A stretch of DNA of 64,000 nt from Acanthosepion pharaonis (GCA_903632075.3 CAHIKZ030005439.1:382001-446000), one strand, 5' to 3'. Counted from the first letter of the stretch, positions 8,963-19,392 are shown. The notes: a model not told the origin generated them from the letters alone. Numbers and translations are program-made.

Positions 8963-10083
8963 GTTGTTTCCATTTATTTCTACTGATGAAGAACAAATGC
9001 ATATTTCACTTTTCGATATAGTCCTCTGTTAACCATGTTTGCCGTAGTCTCTGAATAGGGAATCCAGTGAAGTCCGTAATGTGTTCAATATCAGAGGTTG
9101 GCAGTGAAGATTCGGAGAAAGTAGCAGCTGTTAAGTAATTCTTTAAGTCTTCGATATCAGAGGTTGGCAGTGAAGATATTTTGGGAGATAAAACAAAATG
9201 GCTGCCTTTATACACGTCGGATTGAATATTTTGAGCCTTCTGATTGGTTAACCCTTCTCTTGGTGAACTATAAAATGAGTCAGCTCAATTTGGTTGGCTC
9301 AATAGTACACAAAGTAACCAAAAATTCTAACATCCTCCTGCATAGAGATATCCTTCTGATATCGTTTAACAAGCTTTTTCATCCCTCTCTGAAAAGAAGC
9401 TTTTCTATTTTTCACAAAACTACGTCCGTGCCGCTTGGTTTGGGGTGGGGTGGGGGTCACCGAACGCGCATAAATTTTACGGTACCCCAAATGTACGATG
9501 GCTTGTGCTTCAGATCCATACCTGATGACCACGGTTGCCGCCACTTGTATCGGTCTTCCCTGATCAAGACATCCGCTCTCTGGACGTGTTCTTCCGTGCG
9601 TAATATTGATGGGCGACCTGATCGGCTTTCATCCGTTACATTTATTCTTCCCGCTTTAAAAAGTTTTATCCACCCATACACCTTTCTCGTGATTCATGAT
9701 GCGTGCTCCATACTGCAAATACATCCGACGATGGATTTCCGCAGGTTTGACTTCTTCTGCCTATAGAAAGCATATTACGACGCGTTGTTCCTCGATATGG
9801 CAAACGCTGAGTGGAGCGTCCATACGTCTGACCTTGTTTCTCCCTGCTACTCGACTGAACGATGGAATACTTCACGCGGTTATCTACCCGGCATTCCTTG
9901 CGCATGCGTGGTGTCGCACATCAGTTCCCCCTCTTATTTTACTGCGTAATTTCAAAATTGCCTTTATATCTGATTTGCCCTCGTATATGTAATTTACATA
10001 TATTTATATATATATTCATTTACCAGTTATACATATTCATATATACATGCATATTTATTTGTATAAATGGATACAAATTTATG

Positions 10084-10113
10084 CCTTAAATTTTCTCTTT
10101 TAACCACTTTTAA
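10084..10113 (+). repeat. 30-bp direct repeat, right copy (partner at 8,933-8,962)
   Basis: Differs from the left copy by a single base (C for A at the twelfth position). It lies about 95 bases beyond the right mariner terminus. Confidence 0.8.
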
Positions 10114-10191
10114 CATAACTTTACTGTAGGTAAATTCAAACAAAATTATGTATGCATGCGTCTGATACTATACTTTACTTCCGGAACACTA

Positions 10192-10193
<2 letters not shown>

Positions 10194-10249
<56 letters not shown>
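10194..10249. repeat. (TA)n microsatellite
   Basis: About 28 TA units. The following 10,250-11,139 stretch has no recognisable gene or repeat; short frames in it lack motifs. Confidence 0.95.
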
Positions 10250-10250
<1 letters not shown>

Positions 10251-11139
10251 TCTTGAAATACTACGTAACTATTTTGTATATATATGGCCTGAAGTTCGCG
10301 TGAAACTGACAATCACCAATGCTTGATTTCTAGCCTCACACTGTATTTACAAATGCTACGATATTAAGTATTCTTCTTCCATAAACATAGCTATTTTTTC
10401 TTATTGTTTTGTTTCGAACGGTTGACATCTATTCATTAACGCTTCATAAATTGGTTGCTGTTCAACTGACATTTCAGAAATATTTGTTACTGTGGAATCG
10501 GAAGATATAAACACGGCTAGAACCGGCCATTCATTGACTATGCAAGAAATGCATTTTGTTTTCTCTCTTTTAATCTTAGCCAATGAAAAGTGCATAACAA
10601 TCTTGTATTGTATGCAAGAAGGTTCCTTCTCTCTCATGAAGTATTATTTCGCCTTTAATCAAACCGGAATGACGTGTAAGTTAAAATTCATTACAATTGG
10701 TCCATTCGCTTGCAAATTAAAAAGAACAAGTTTCAAACCAGAGGAGAATGTAATGGCGAAACATTCTAGAACTTCCAACTAGTCTTTGTCGACCTAACTC
10801 GACCTAGAATAGTTTTTCTTTAAAAATAATAAATTCGTTTTAATAATGTAGATTTTTATCGTATGAATGCAATTCAACAAATAAAAGAAGAAATGAAAAG
10901 TAATTTAAAAAAAAAAATTATGATCTCAAAACTTTAATGGGCATAAAATTTTTTCTGTAATGTAATTAAGTCTTTCTCTAATATAATTATTTAATAAGCT
11001 TAACATCATTTGGCACAAAGTAATAGGCGATCGAAACTCGAAAGTCATGTGGCAGCCAATTAAAGTCCAATTGCACAAGCAAATTGGTAATGGTAATATT
11101 AGAAATATTCAGTAGACCGAACAGCCAGTGCTTGTTTCA

Positions 11140-11640
11140 GCCAAAAATTATAAAATCTTTCTATTAGAAATTATTTGGGGAAAATAGGTTCCTCAAGTTC
11201 AGTATTATTGCTCTTATCAGTACTGATGGTATGGGGGTTCCTTTCTAAGCTTTTATTCAAATTAGTGTGGAGCGTCAATATCTTTATTACGTCACTATTT
11301 TCTCGTCGAGCTGTATGTGATATCCATTTTAGTTGCTACTACTGCTGAAAGTCGTCAAGCGACGAAATTTCTTTTATTTGGTAATTTTCTTTCTGTGTGA
11401 ATATGTAGCGCCAGTCTACGAGGCTTGAAGAACGGCAATTCTCTTCAAGATCGACCGGCTTCATTCACTCGAGACTATTTGTAATGATTGATCTGAGAAA
11501 GAGGCTGTCTAAATGTTGACATATTAGATATTGTGAACGGGCTGGGCGCCGTGCATGACATTCATATGACGGTACTATTTAATAACATGACTTATGGTTT
11601 TGGTTTATTTTTTTTCGGTTTTGTAGCATTTTGCGGTGTT
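11140..11640 (+). repeat. Unclassified interspersed repeat R1, longest copy
   Basis: Ordered blocks recur at other loci: TTATAAAATCTTTCT (11,148), CCTCAAGTTCA (11,192), GTTCCTTTCTAAGC (11,237), ATTTTAGTTGCTACTACTG (11,326) and TGTAGCGCCAGT (11,404). Relatives are at 39,755-40,035, 46,010-46,300 and 46,313-46,575, with a partial copy at 22,300-22,470. The segment 11,520-11,640 (GGGCTGGG.. then GTTTTGTA..GTTGG) also matches 41,190-41,300. No protein motif or terminal structure identified. Confidence 0.55.
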
Positions 11641-11844
11641 GGTTAATGAGATAAAAGAAAAAAGCATTCCCAATACGAATGGCGCCCAAGTCAGCTAGTC
11701 TGGCACAAAGCCACGATAGTGTAGCACTCAACTAGAATGGAAGGCAATACACTTGCGAAGTGGGATGCAAGTTGGGCGTCGTAAACATTGTGCTACATGC
11801 TAGGTTTTCTTATTTCCATACTGTTATTAAAACGATCAAGACTG

Positions 11845-11912
11845 GCTTTGGTTGGGCTTGGTTGATTTGGTGGACTTTACGACATATTAAACTTTATTGG
11901 GTTGTTTAATAA
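11845..11912 (-). repeat. Composite repeat family, end-block fragment
   Basis: TTTGGTTGGGCTTGGTTGAT followed by ACGACATATTAAAC and TTGGGTTGTTTAATAACG is a decayed version of the end block at 45,412-45,472 and, in the opposite orientation, 20,572-20,640. The internal tandem array and conserved block are absent here. Confidence 0.5.
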
Positions 11913-13190
11913 CGAAATTACACCTGAGTCTATAAGTAAAAATTAGCTGTATTTATACTTGAATTTTATCGCCAAATATTGGTCGTCCAGACCCGGGTGA
12001 GCAAGCATTTACCTGGTAGCTGACTTTTCGGAAAGGGTGGTCTTAATCCTATGCAGTGGTTCCATAGGCGAGCCAGAAGAGGATAGCAAGTGAGGCGGAA
12101 TGATTGAAAGACAATCAAACATTTAGAGACAGTTTTAAAAAATTCTTATGCCAAAAATAAAAATAAAAATGTTTTCAAAATTTAAAATATTATTATGGAT
12201 TACTTGTAAATACATGCATGAGTCCCAGTATAAATAGTTATAAATAATAACATTTTATCATTGGGATATATATTTTTTTTTTTGCATTATATCAAGTATT
12301 AAGAATATACTAACTAGGATCTGCAAATTGAAGGAGAGAGTTATCAATGGTAATGGTCTGACTTCGAATTCGGGTTATCTCCCTTTAAACCTCTCTTTTT
12401 TTATTTTTAAATTTACTTTTTATCACATAAAACATGATGAGGCACGAGCAAATTTTAATTCCGAAAATGCGGCGCAGAGAAAAAAAGTTTTCTGCACAGA
12501 AATGCAGTCGACATATTTTAGGCCTTAAATTATTTTTTTAGTTCTTCAAATTATATTTTTCATAGTTGATATTTTGCGTAACTTGCTTGTTTTCTTAACT
12601 GTCCCATTGGGAAGAATGCACATCTGTAGAAAAATCATAATAATAAGATTCGGTTCTATAAGTTTAACATATATGGGAGGTATTTCTGTCGCACTTTGTA
12701 TTCCTATTTTCAAAGCTGTTTAAATTACAATTAATTCCAGTCAGTGTCATATGACTATTTGTGTTCATGTGAACGTTCAGGATAATAGCCTCTTTGGAAA
12801 GCATCATTATGAGCAATAAATGTGTTTGCCAACCGTTGATGTATGCTAAAGAATCAATTAACATTGGATAAGCTCGTTAGGGATAAGTAGAAGTTTAACT
12901 AAAGTTTAAATATAGTTGGAGCTTAATTAATTACAGAATAGTTCCTCTTATTTCTGTTATTTTATTTTAGATTTTATTTTAATTATTTTTTGGATGTACA
13001 GCTAGTGCAGTCATTAGATTGTCGGAACGAGAAATCGACGAAGGGAAATTCACTTTCGCACAAATACCCTGGTGAAATGTATGAATCCGTCATTTCTCAC
13101 CCTGCTCTGGGTAAAATAATAGGACGGACTGGACTTTCTAGTCACAGTTAGCAACCAGTATAGGAGAAGGACAACTTTGAATTCGAAACG
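11913..13190. other. No gene seen
   Basis: AT-rich sequence with T-runs. It contains no motif, RNA fold or repeat relative that I can support. Confidence 0.5.
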
Positions 13191-13200
13191 GTATGAGTAT

Positions 13201-13253
13201 GAAAGTGAATTGACATTGAACTTCAACGTATAGAATATAAAGTACACACACAC

Positions 13254-13310
<57 letters not shown>
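13201..13310. repeat. Duplicated flank plus (GATA)n microsatellite, copy 1
   Basis: GAAAGTGAATTGACATTGAA at 13,201 followed by TATAAAGTACAC, then (GATA)n at 13,255-13,310. The same unique flank followed by TA/GATA repeats occurs at 13,900-14,001, so the microsatellite is embedded in a duplicated unit. Confidence 0.8.
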
Positions 13311-13314
13311 ATTC

Positions 13315-13440
13315 GCTTAGCGTACTTACTGGTTTCAGGTTACCTCTGTGGATGTTGAAGAAACACAAATAAACCTGAGCAGCCATGTTGAGTATGAGAA
13401 ATTCCACTGATTGGAAGAGTGCCTTCAAGTCGAAACAGCC
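13315..13440 (+). repeat. SINE family C tail fragment
   Basis: CTCTGTGGATGTTGAAGAAA followed by CCTGAGCAGCC resembles 60,750-60,795 (CTCTGTGGGTGTTGAATAAA, then CCTGAGCAAGCG), the region just downstream of the SINE at 60,385. The tRNA-like head is missing. Confidence 0.4.
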
Positions 13441-13899
13441 TTGATAATGAGTTATTTATTTTAGGAAATAATTAAAGAGCGATCTAAAAGTACTACCTCC
13501 TGTTTATTTCCACGGAAACTCTTATAGTTACAGGAACACAATAACATCGTTTGATAGAGCTAGTTTTTAACTACAAAACCCTATTTTTCCACGAATTGTT
13601 ATGCATTTTCACCAGTAACAAGAACCTTCAGGTTGTGGTCGTAAAAGTCTCTGTCGGTGAAGGCGACTTACACATCGCTGGCGCCACTGCATCTGTTTCA
13701 TACTAAATTTCATATCAGACGCCATTTTTACAGAATGTCGTAAAAGGTCGTAAAAAAAGACAAAAAAAGTATAGGTTATCAGTGGGGTGGTTCAACCTCT
13801 ACTGCATACCCATTAAAGTCCACCTCTCATGTTGTGGGCCAACGTAAAAGAAAAGCCATTACTTACAGTGTAAACCGCATAATATAAATTTTATAAAAT
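13441..13899. other. Unassigned stretch, possible MITE remnant
   Basis: A segment at about 13,480-13,750 has a short plus-strand end AAAGTACTACCTCC and more GC than its surroundings, which suggests an old DNA-transposon fragment. I could not find a matching opposite terminus or a transposase motif, so no assignment is made. Confidence 0.3.
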
Positions 13900-14001
13900 G
13901 AAAGTGAATTGACATTGAACTTCAACGTATACAATATAAAGTACACCCCCCCACACATATATATATATATATATAGATAGATAGATAGATAGATAGATAG
14001 A
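13900..14001. repeat. Duplicated flank plus (TA)n(GATA)n microsatellite, copy 2
   Basis: The second copy of the 13,201 flank, 699 bases downstream, nearly identical for about 47 bases, then C-rich, (TA)n and (GATA)n. Confidence 0.8.
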
Positions 14002-14323
14002 TTGTAAGCCGAGAACTTTTTTCGCTTCCTTAAATACAAACGCCATGTGATATAAATGACACGTGACATATACTGAATCAATAAAAAATATTGTATTTAA
14101 AAACTGATACATACATAAACAAAAACGCCATAATATATACACGTGGTCTTTGCACAATGAGTGAAGACAAGCAACACAAATTGTAAAATGTTTAATTTCA
14201 CATTATTTCACTTTCCAAAATTTCTGCTGAAGCTAAATAAGCGGCGAAATACGTTCAATTTAGGAAAATGTTCCTTCTTGTTTCTTATTTAATCGTTCTG
14301 TCGCGTTTCATACATATTTTCAA

Positions 14324-14328
<5 letters not shown>

Positions 14329-14388
<60 letters not shown>
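14329..14388. repeat. (TA)n microsatellite
   Basis: About 30 TA units ending in GGGGGG. The preceding 14,002-14,328 stretch holds nothing I recognise. Confidence 0.95.
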
Positions 14389-14390
<2 letters not shown>

Positions 14391-14552
14391 GGGGGTGAGT
14401 GTGTGCGTGAAAAAAGTTTTCGCGTGACGAGTTTCCACATTTAGGTTTTCATCGGAGTAAAAGGGCACAAAGCATCACGAAAACATTTCAATATTTTCAT
14501 ACTTGTTTTCCGTAAAATTGTCCTTGAAAATAATAAATTATATGACAATTTT

Positions 14553-14556
<4 letters not shown>

Positions 14557-14601
<45 letters not shown>
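14557..14601. repeat. (TA)n microsatellite
   Basis: About 22 TA units. The sequence to 14,775 has no recognisable feature. Confidence 0.95.
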
Positions 14602-14606
<5 letters not shown>

Positions 14607-14772
14607 AAAATTAGGTAATCCGTATGGGTAAACCCAAGGAGGATAAAATCCAGAGAGAGCTCAATGCAAATCCAAAGCAAATAATTTAAATAAAGACAGA
14701 CTTTAAGGTTCCATGTAATAAATTATTTCACCACAGCCCTTTTAAAGGACTGCGGATCATCAGACTTTACTT

Positions 14773-14775
<3 letters not shown>

Positions 14776-14834
<59 letters not shown>
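14776..14834. repeat. (TA)n microsatellite
   Basis: About 29 TA units abutting the Penelope-like 3' end at 14,838. Confidence 0.95.
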
Positions 14835-14837
<3 letters not shown>

Positions 14838-14838
<1 letters not shown>

Positions 14839-15015
14839 GATAATATATAGCTTTAAGGTATGCTATATTTATGTTTTAAATTGCTCAATATCAGGGATAG
14901 GGTGTATGTAAATATAAATGTGTTCCCTGAAGTCAATGTTCAGGGACCATAGTCTACTTCATGCTAAACGCAATCGGCATTGTTTGACGATTGCGTTTAG
15001 CATGAAATAGATTGC
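14838..15015 (-). mobile_element. Penelope-like 3'-end fragment with foldback
   Basis: Antisense 3'-end blocks as at 5370-5508: GGTATGCTATATTTATG, TTGCTCAATATCAGGGATAG, then TTCATGCTAAACGCAATC. The last block is repeated inverted at 14,980-15,005 (GATTGCGTTTAGCATGAA), making a hairpin with a loop of about 16 bases. Two copies of the same terminal segment thus lie in opposite orientation. Confidence 0.6.
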
Positions 15016-15052
15016 AGACTATTGCCTCTGGCTGTTGGTAAATGTAGAGTTA

Positions 15053-15054
<2 letters not shown>

Positions 15055-15109
<55 letters not shown>

Positions 15110-15112
15110 ATT
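15055..15112. repeat. (TA)n microsatellite
   Basis: About 24 TA units then TATG variants, just 3' of the transposase reading frame. Confidence 0.95.
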
Positions 15113-15210
15113 TAGGGTTTATGAAAAAAATACTTTTATGAACTTTAGGAGCGCGTTCTTAACAATAAAACAGGGTAAAATGTCCATATAAATATATGTC
15201 CAAAAGGCCA

Positions 15211-16089
15211 TCATTGTACCTCAACATATGACAAATGTTCCAAATGTCCTCCGCTGGCTTTTATACATGCAGGCATACGTTGGATCATTGACAGGCGGAA
15301 CCTTTCAAATACTCCTACACGATGTCGAATGGTTTCGCAAGCTGCCATGACACGTTGATGAAGCGTCTCTGCATTATTAATATCTACTACATAAATCAAT
15401 TGTTTTAGGTGGCCCCACACATAAAAATCCAAAGTCTTGAAGTCGGGGAAACATGCCTGGACATGGAAACGCTCCTCGCCTACCTCTCCACCTTTCATAG
15501 TAGATGCATCGCTAACAATGTGTCTAAAATATGCTGAACCCCCATCATGCGCGAACCGCATGCGTCTTCGTATTAGCAGGGGTACATCCTCTATCAGGTC
15601 TGGAAGTGTGTTTGATATAAAGTCCCTGTAGACAGCCCTTGCAAGACGTGCTGGGAGAATATATGGAGCTACCAGACAGTCACCTACAATTCCAGCCCAC
15701 ACATTAATCATCAATTGATGCTGGTGTTTAGCCTCTATTGTACTATGGGGATTTCGATGTTGGTTGTGTAAATGTATTATTCCATCTCTTCCAAATATTG
15801 TCTCATCCATAAACAAAACTGAAGAGACAAACAACGGCAATACAACATCGGCAAATGTTCTCCCGTAGGGAGTGATCAGAGGGCGAAAGACACTGCACAC
15901 GTTGATACAGGAACTGCTCTTGAAGTACCCTCCATGCAACGACATTCTAGGGCCAATTGACGTGTGCTGGTAACTGAATCGTCTCCGACAGCCCTTTAAA
16001 AAATTGTTTTTCGTGGTCAGGCGTACAAGAGGATCACGGTCTTCCTGGATCCATAGTTTGTGATGCCATGTATCCTGTCTCAGCAGCAC
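15211..16089 (-). CDS. Tc1/mariner-superfamily DDE transposase, N-terminally truncated, copy 2
   Basis: A 292-residue minus-strand open frame reading a transposase catalytic core. It would cut and paste its own element by DDE chemistry in the nucleus. The visible acidic residues are D95 in FMDETIF, D182 in AHDGGSAYF and D216 in the FPDFKTLDFYVWGHLK block, with 33 residues between the second and third. The C-terminal end GGHLEHL is typical of the DDE transposases common in arthropods. The canonical QDG-x-P-A-H box has drifted, and the stretch before FPD looks rewritten, so activity is doubtful. The helix-turn-helix part is not in this frame; upstream sequence to about 16,133 encodes MQLSHPTSAAVYRRAAETGY in another frame, so at least one frameshift separates them. 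I see no terminal inverted repeats. A Penelope-like end lies 3', a (TA)n tract is between. Confidence 0.8.
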   Translation of the reverse strand: MLLRQDTWHHKLWIQEDRDPLVRLTTKNNFLKGCRRRFSYQHTSIGPRMSLHGGYFKSSSCINVCSVFRPLITPYGRTFADVVLPLFVSSVLFMDETIFGRDGIIHLHNQHRNPHSTIEAKHQHQLMINVWAGIVGDCLVAPYILPARLARAVYRDFISNTLPDLIEDVPLLIRRRMRFAHDGGSAYFRHIVSDASTMKGGEVGEERFHVQACFPDFKTLDFYVWGHLKQLIYVVDINNAETLHQRVMAACETIRHRVGVFERFRLSMIQRMPACIKASGGHLEHLSYVEVQ

Positions 16090-16133
16090 GCCGATAAACA
16101 GCAGCAGAAGTTGGATGACTCAGCTGCATTCGG

Positions 16134-16552
16134 CCTGAAAACGTAATCTGATAAGCCGTGAAGCCTTGCGTCTATTATTATTAATTGCCTGGGCGTATGT
16201 AAAAAAACATATCTGCCTGCTTACGATATGCATATCGTGCCATTTTTAAACGGCACACTTCTCAGATAACTTACTACTACACACGTTAAACATTGAAGAC
16301 AAGCTTGCCACGAATGTACATGAATGACAAATGGAAACTAGTCTACATGACAACAGAGCGTCATCTACCGTTGCGCGAATATATTTATATTGACTTTTGT
16401 TCTTGTTTTGGTGTGAGAAACCCGCTCCCAAAGTCTGTAAAAGATTTTTTTCATACATCGTATATATAAGCTGTGTAGTAGTTAGCAAGCTTGTCTCAAT
16501 GGGTGCCCCATACCTTCAACCTTGTGCCGCGCCTAAGCTACACTTGGAAAAT

Positions 16553-16553
<1 letters not shown>
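16134..16553. other. No gene seen
   Basis: Ordinary AT-rich sequence; the short frames carry no motif. Confidence 0.5.
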
Positions 16554-16602
<49 letters not shown>

Positions 16603-16640
16603 GCGAATATCTTGAATTCCAATATCCGCTTGAAGATGAA
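16554..16640. repeat. (TA)n tract followed by a short hairpin
   Basis: (TA)n at 16,554-16,599 is followed by TTCAAGCGAATAT (16,599) and its reverse complement form ATATCCGCTTGAA (16,624-16,636), a perfect-looking hairpin of about 38 bases apart from one mismatch. Confidence 0.8.
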
Positions 16641-16844
16641 ACGGAACAAGCTTTTAATTTAATTATATAATTAAATTTGAAGTTTTTAGCTTCAGTTTTT
16701 GGAATATGGTTATTACTGTGTAGCGAAAAAACATTTTAAATCAGTTAATTTATAATATTTATGCTCTGTAAATTTACATTGAGCACCGTTTTGTATAAAT
16801 AAAAAAAAAATCAATAAGTACACCGGATTATATATCTTACTGTT

Positions 16845-16846
<2 letters not shown>

Positions 16847-16917
<71 letters not shown>
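16847..16917. repeat. (TA)n microsatellite
   Basis: About 35 TA units. The 16,918-17,600 stretch has nothing supportable, apart from a possible B-box GGGTTGAATTCCC at 17,477 without a clear A-box. Confidence 0.95.
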
Positions 16918-16918
<1 letters not shown>

Positions 16919-17599
16919 AAGTGTAGGAGAACGAACTAAAAAATAATTCCCCACCTGATGAGACGTCTAAAAAGGTTTTCCCTTTTTTGACGTTGAAACA
17001 AAATGTACAATTTTGTAGTGGATTTGTGCATGTTCTAATGTAACACTTATTTTAAATTTTTGCGTTTCACTCTGTCGTAAAATACTGATTTCAGAATAGA
17101 ATGAATTTTTTAAATGTTCCTTTAAATATATTCTGCAGCTAATAATTATCCGGATGATTCCAATCTCTTTTGCTTATGACAGTCAATATAAATTCTACTT
17201 GTAGAAAGTAGCGCAAAAGCTTTAAACTATTTCATAGTCTTTAATTTTGTGATTTATATTTCAAAGTCGTTTTCCTTTTAAACAAAAATATAAACCAGCT
17301 TGCATCGCTGAACGCGAGAACACTTTTATAAAGAGAAAACTAGAATCACATTGTTAGATATTTGGGGATGTAAAAAATAAAATAAAGGATAGAAGAAAAA
17401 AAAAGTAGAAAATAGTTTGACTCCGCCTCGCAGTAAGAAGACAACTCAACGCCTGTTTCTCAACCTGTTAAAAACGGGTTGAATTCCCAAAGTTATGTCA
17501 AAAAACTGACACTTTACTATTTCCTAATTAGAAATAAGTAATTTTGTTCATCGTATTCTGATGACAAGCTTTCTTTTTTCCCGTTTTTTATTCATTTAC

Positions 17600-17776
17600 T
17601 TATAGTGGGTAATAAAATGACAATATGGGAAAACTCCTAAGTGACACGATTCATCCCCAAAATGGACTTCTTCAGAATAATAACACTTAATAGTTATATC
17701 GATGAAATCAGTTTTACACACACACACCCTCACATTCACACGCACGCAATCATACACAAACGCACATATATACACG

Positions 17777-17846
<70 letters not shown>

Positions 17847-17973
17847 ATTTTAAGAAAAAAAAATTATATATATATATATGTATAAAATTTAAGAAAAAAA
17901 ATTTATAAATTTCACGAAACCAGTACTAGCTGAAAAATTTCAAATGTTTGTAGGAAACCTCTCATATTATCAT

Positions 17974-18033
<60 letters not shown>

Positions 18034-18480
18034 GTGTAGCAGCAATAACAAATATAACTAAAAAATATATAAAAAACTCCTAAGAGACACATTTCATCTC
18101 CAAAAAGAACATCTTCAAAGTAATAATAGTCGATATTTTTATTGATGTAATCAATTCATATATATATATATATAAATATATATGTGTGTATGTGTGTGTG
18201 TGTGTGTGGTGTGTGTGTAAAGTATTTTAAGGGAAAGATTTTATTTTTATAAATTTCAACAAAAATCAATAATAGCTGCTCTGTCAATGAATACTAAACA
18301 TTTCCTTGTAGAGAAACGTCTCATTATTATTACTATTTATACACAAATACACACACACAAACACACACAAACACACACACACAAACACACACACATATAT
18401 ATATATATACATATCTCTGTGTGCACGTGTGTGTGTGTGTGTAATAATTGAAATATAACTAAAAATATATCTGTAAAATG
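17600..18480. repeat. Tandem duplication of ~435 bp with embedded microsatellites
   Basis: Unit 1 (about 17,610-18,045) and unit 2 (about 18,046-18,475) share ordered blocks: AAAACTCCTAAGwGACAC (17,629; 18,073), TTCATCyCCAAAA, AAGTATTTTAAG (17,843; 18,219), TTATAAATTTCA (17,903; 18,248) and AACTAAAAA-ATAT (18,056; 18,455). Unit 1 holds (CA)n(TA)n at 17,719-17,842 and (TA)n at 17,978-18,032; unit 2 holds (TA)/(TG)n at 18,157-18,219 and (CA)/(TG)n at 18,340-18,442. The microsatellites sit at the same places in both units but differ in length and motif. The start of a third unit (AAAATGACAATATG) follows at 18,475. Confidence 0.75.
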
Positions 18481-18732
18481 ACAATATGAATAAAGACAAA
18501 ATGCTAACTTATATCTCAGCCCACGCGTTTCGTTCTCTCATGCACTTTATAAAGTCAAATTATTTTATTTTGCAACAAGTGTTTATACAAATATTTATGT
18601 AGCATGTAGTCAATTTCGTTTATTAGACGTTAAATTACAACACTTACCAACCTCCATAATTTACCCTGAATTTCACTTCGCCTTTCACGTTCCTTTTTTT
18701 TTATTTTGAAATGGAACAACTGACAACATATT

Positions 18733-18815
18733 TATTTTTGTTCATAAATACTTATATTTGCATTGATAAAGCGGATGAAATGCATCGGCTAATATAAGTA
18801 TTTATTTTGTTTTTA
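18733..18815. repeat. Hairpin element beside (TA)n
   Basis: The left arm ATAAATACTTATATTTGCAT (about 18,745) pairs with the right arm ATGCATCGGCTAATATAAGT (about 18,779) with a small internal mismatch. (TA)n at 18,818-18,865 follows directly. Confidence 0.7.
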
Positions 18816-18867
<52 letters not shown>

Positions 18868-19036
18868 AATCATTTCACCACAGTCAACGCAATAAGTCCG
18901 CAAGGGGTGTTATAGTATATGAAAAAACACTATAAAGATAGATAACAATAAAAGAACAGGAAGATATCGATTGACATTGAATTGAAAAATTTCTAATATC
19001 AAAGTTGACTGGAAAGCAAATAGCCCTAATAGAGAC

Positions 19037-19037
<1 letters not shown>

Positions 19038-19128
<91 letters not shown>
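19038..19128. repeat. (TA)n microsatellite
   Basis: About 45 TA units. With the tract at 19,393-19,457 it brackets the hairpin element at 19,215-19,390. Confidence 0.95.
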
Positions 19129-19131
<3 letters not shown>

Positions 19132-19214
19132 GTGAGAACCAAAAGAATAGAAATTCAAAGGTTCACAGCATTAATTCAAAAGAGGGTTCAATACCACGTG
19201 TAGAACACTAGTTA

Positions 19215-19390
19215 TTTATCATAAATTGTTACATACGGACAAAACAATTACTCACAACAAAGATGCATTTTTGTTTCGATGCGGGAGCATCTCGACAGAT
19301 GGGAAACAAAGATTTTTTTGATCTGCATCGAAGCAAAAATGCATCTTTGTCGTGATTTATTGTTTTGTCTGTATGTAATAATTTATAATA
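19215..19390. mobile_element. Hairpin (foldback) element between TA tracts
   Basis: The left arm 19,215-19,282 (…AACAAAGATGCATTTTTGTT…) is the near-perfect reverse complement of the right arm 19,324-19,390 (…AAGCAAAAATGCATCTTTGT…). The loop is about 41 bases and the arms about 67 bases each. There is no coding capacity. It resembles a MITE-like hairpin; a TA target could not be separated from the flanking repeat. Confidence 0.75.

Positions 19391-19392
<2 letters not shown>

Larger units (their letters stand above)
8301..9990 (-). mobile_element. Mariner-type element, internally deleted and invaded by a LINE
   Basis: Terminal inverted repeats: TACGAGGGTAAATCAAAATG begins at 8301, and the reverse complement of the other end (9990 leftwards) begins TACGAGGGCAAATCAGATAT. 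Both start with TA, the mariner target dinucleotide. On the minus strand the HTH region is clear: frames near 9800-9560 give AEIHRRMYLQYGARIM, then VYGWIKLFKAGRINVTDESR and SGRPSILRTEEHVQRADVLI. Sequence then jumps, near 9470-9440, to a C-terminal mariner segment (FQRGMKKLVKRYQKDISMQ, about 9400-9330). The catalytic DDE core is therefore deleted. A LINE fragment occupies 8335-8931 next to the left terminal repeat. Confidence 0.75.

Noticed and set aside
13050..13428. Possible ORFs over the GATA tract
   Set aside because: Low-complexity translation (Leu-Ser-Ile-Tyr) with no motif.
13480..13750. Fourth mariner element
   Set aside because: Only one terminus-like sequence seen and no catalytic or HTH motif; left unassigned.
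17420..17490. tRNA-derived SINE head
   Set aside because: A B-box-like GGGTTGAATTCCC is present but no convincing A-box, stems or body.
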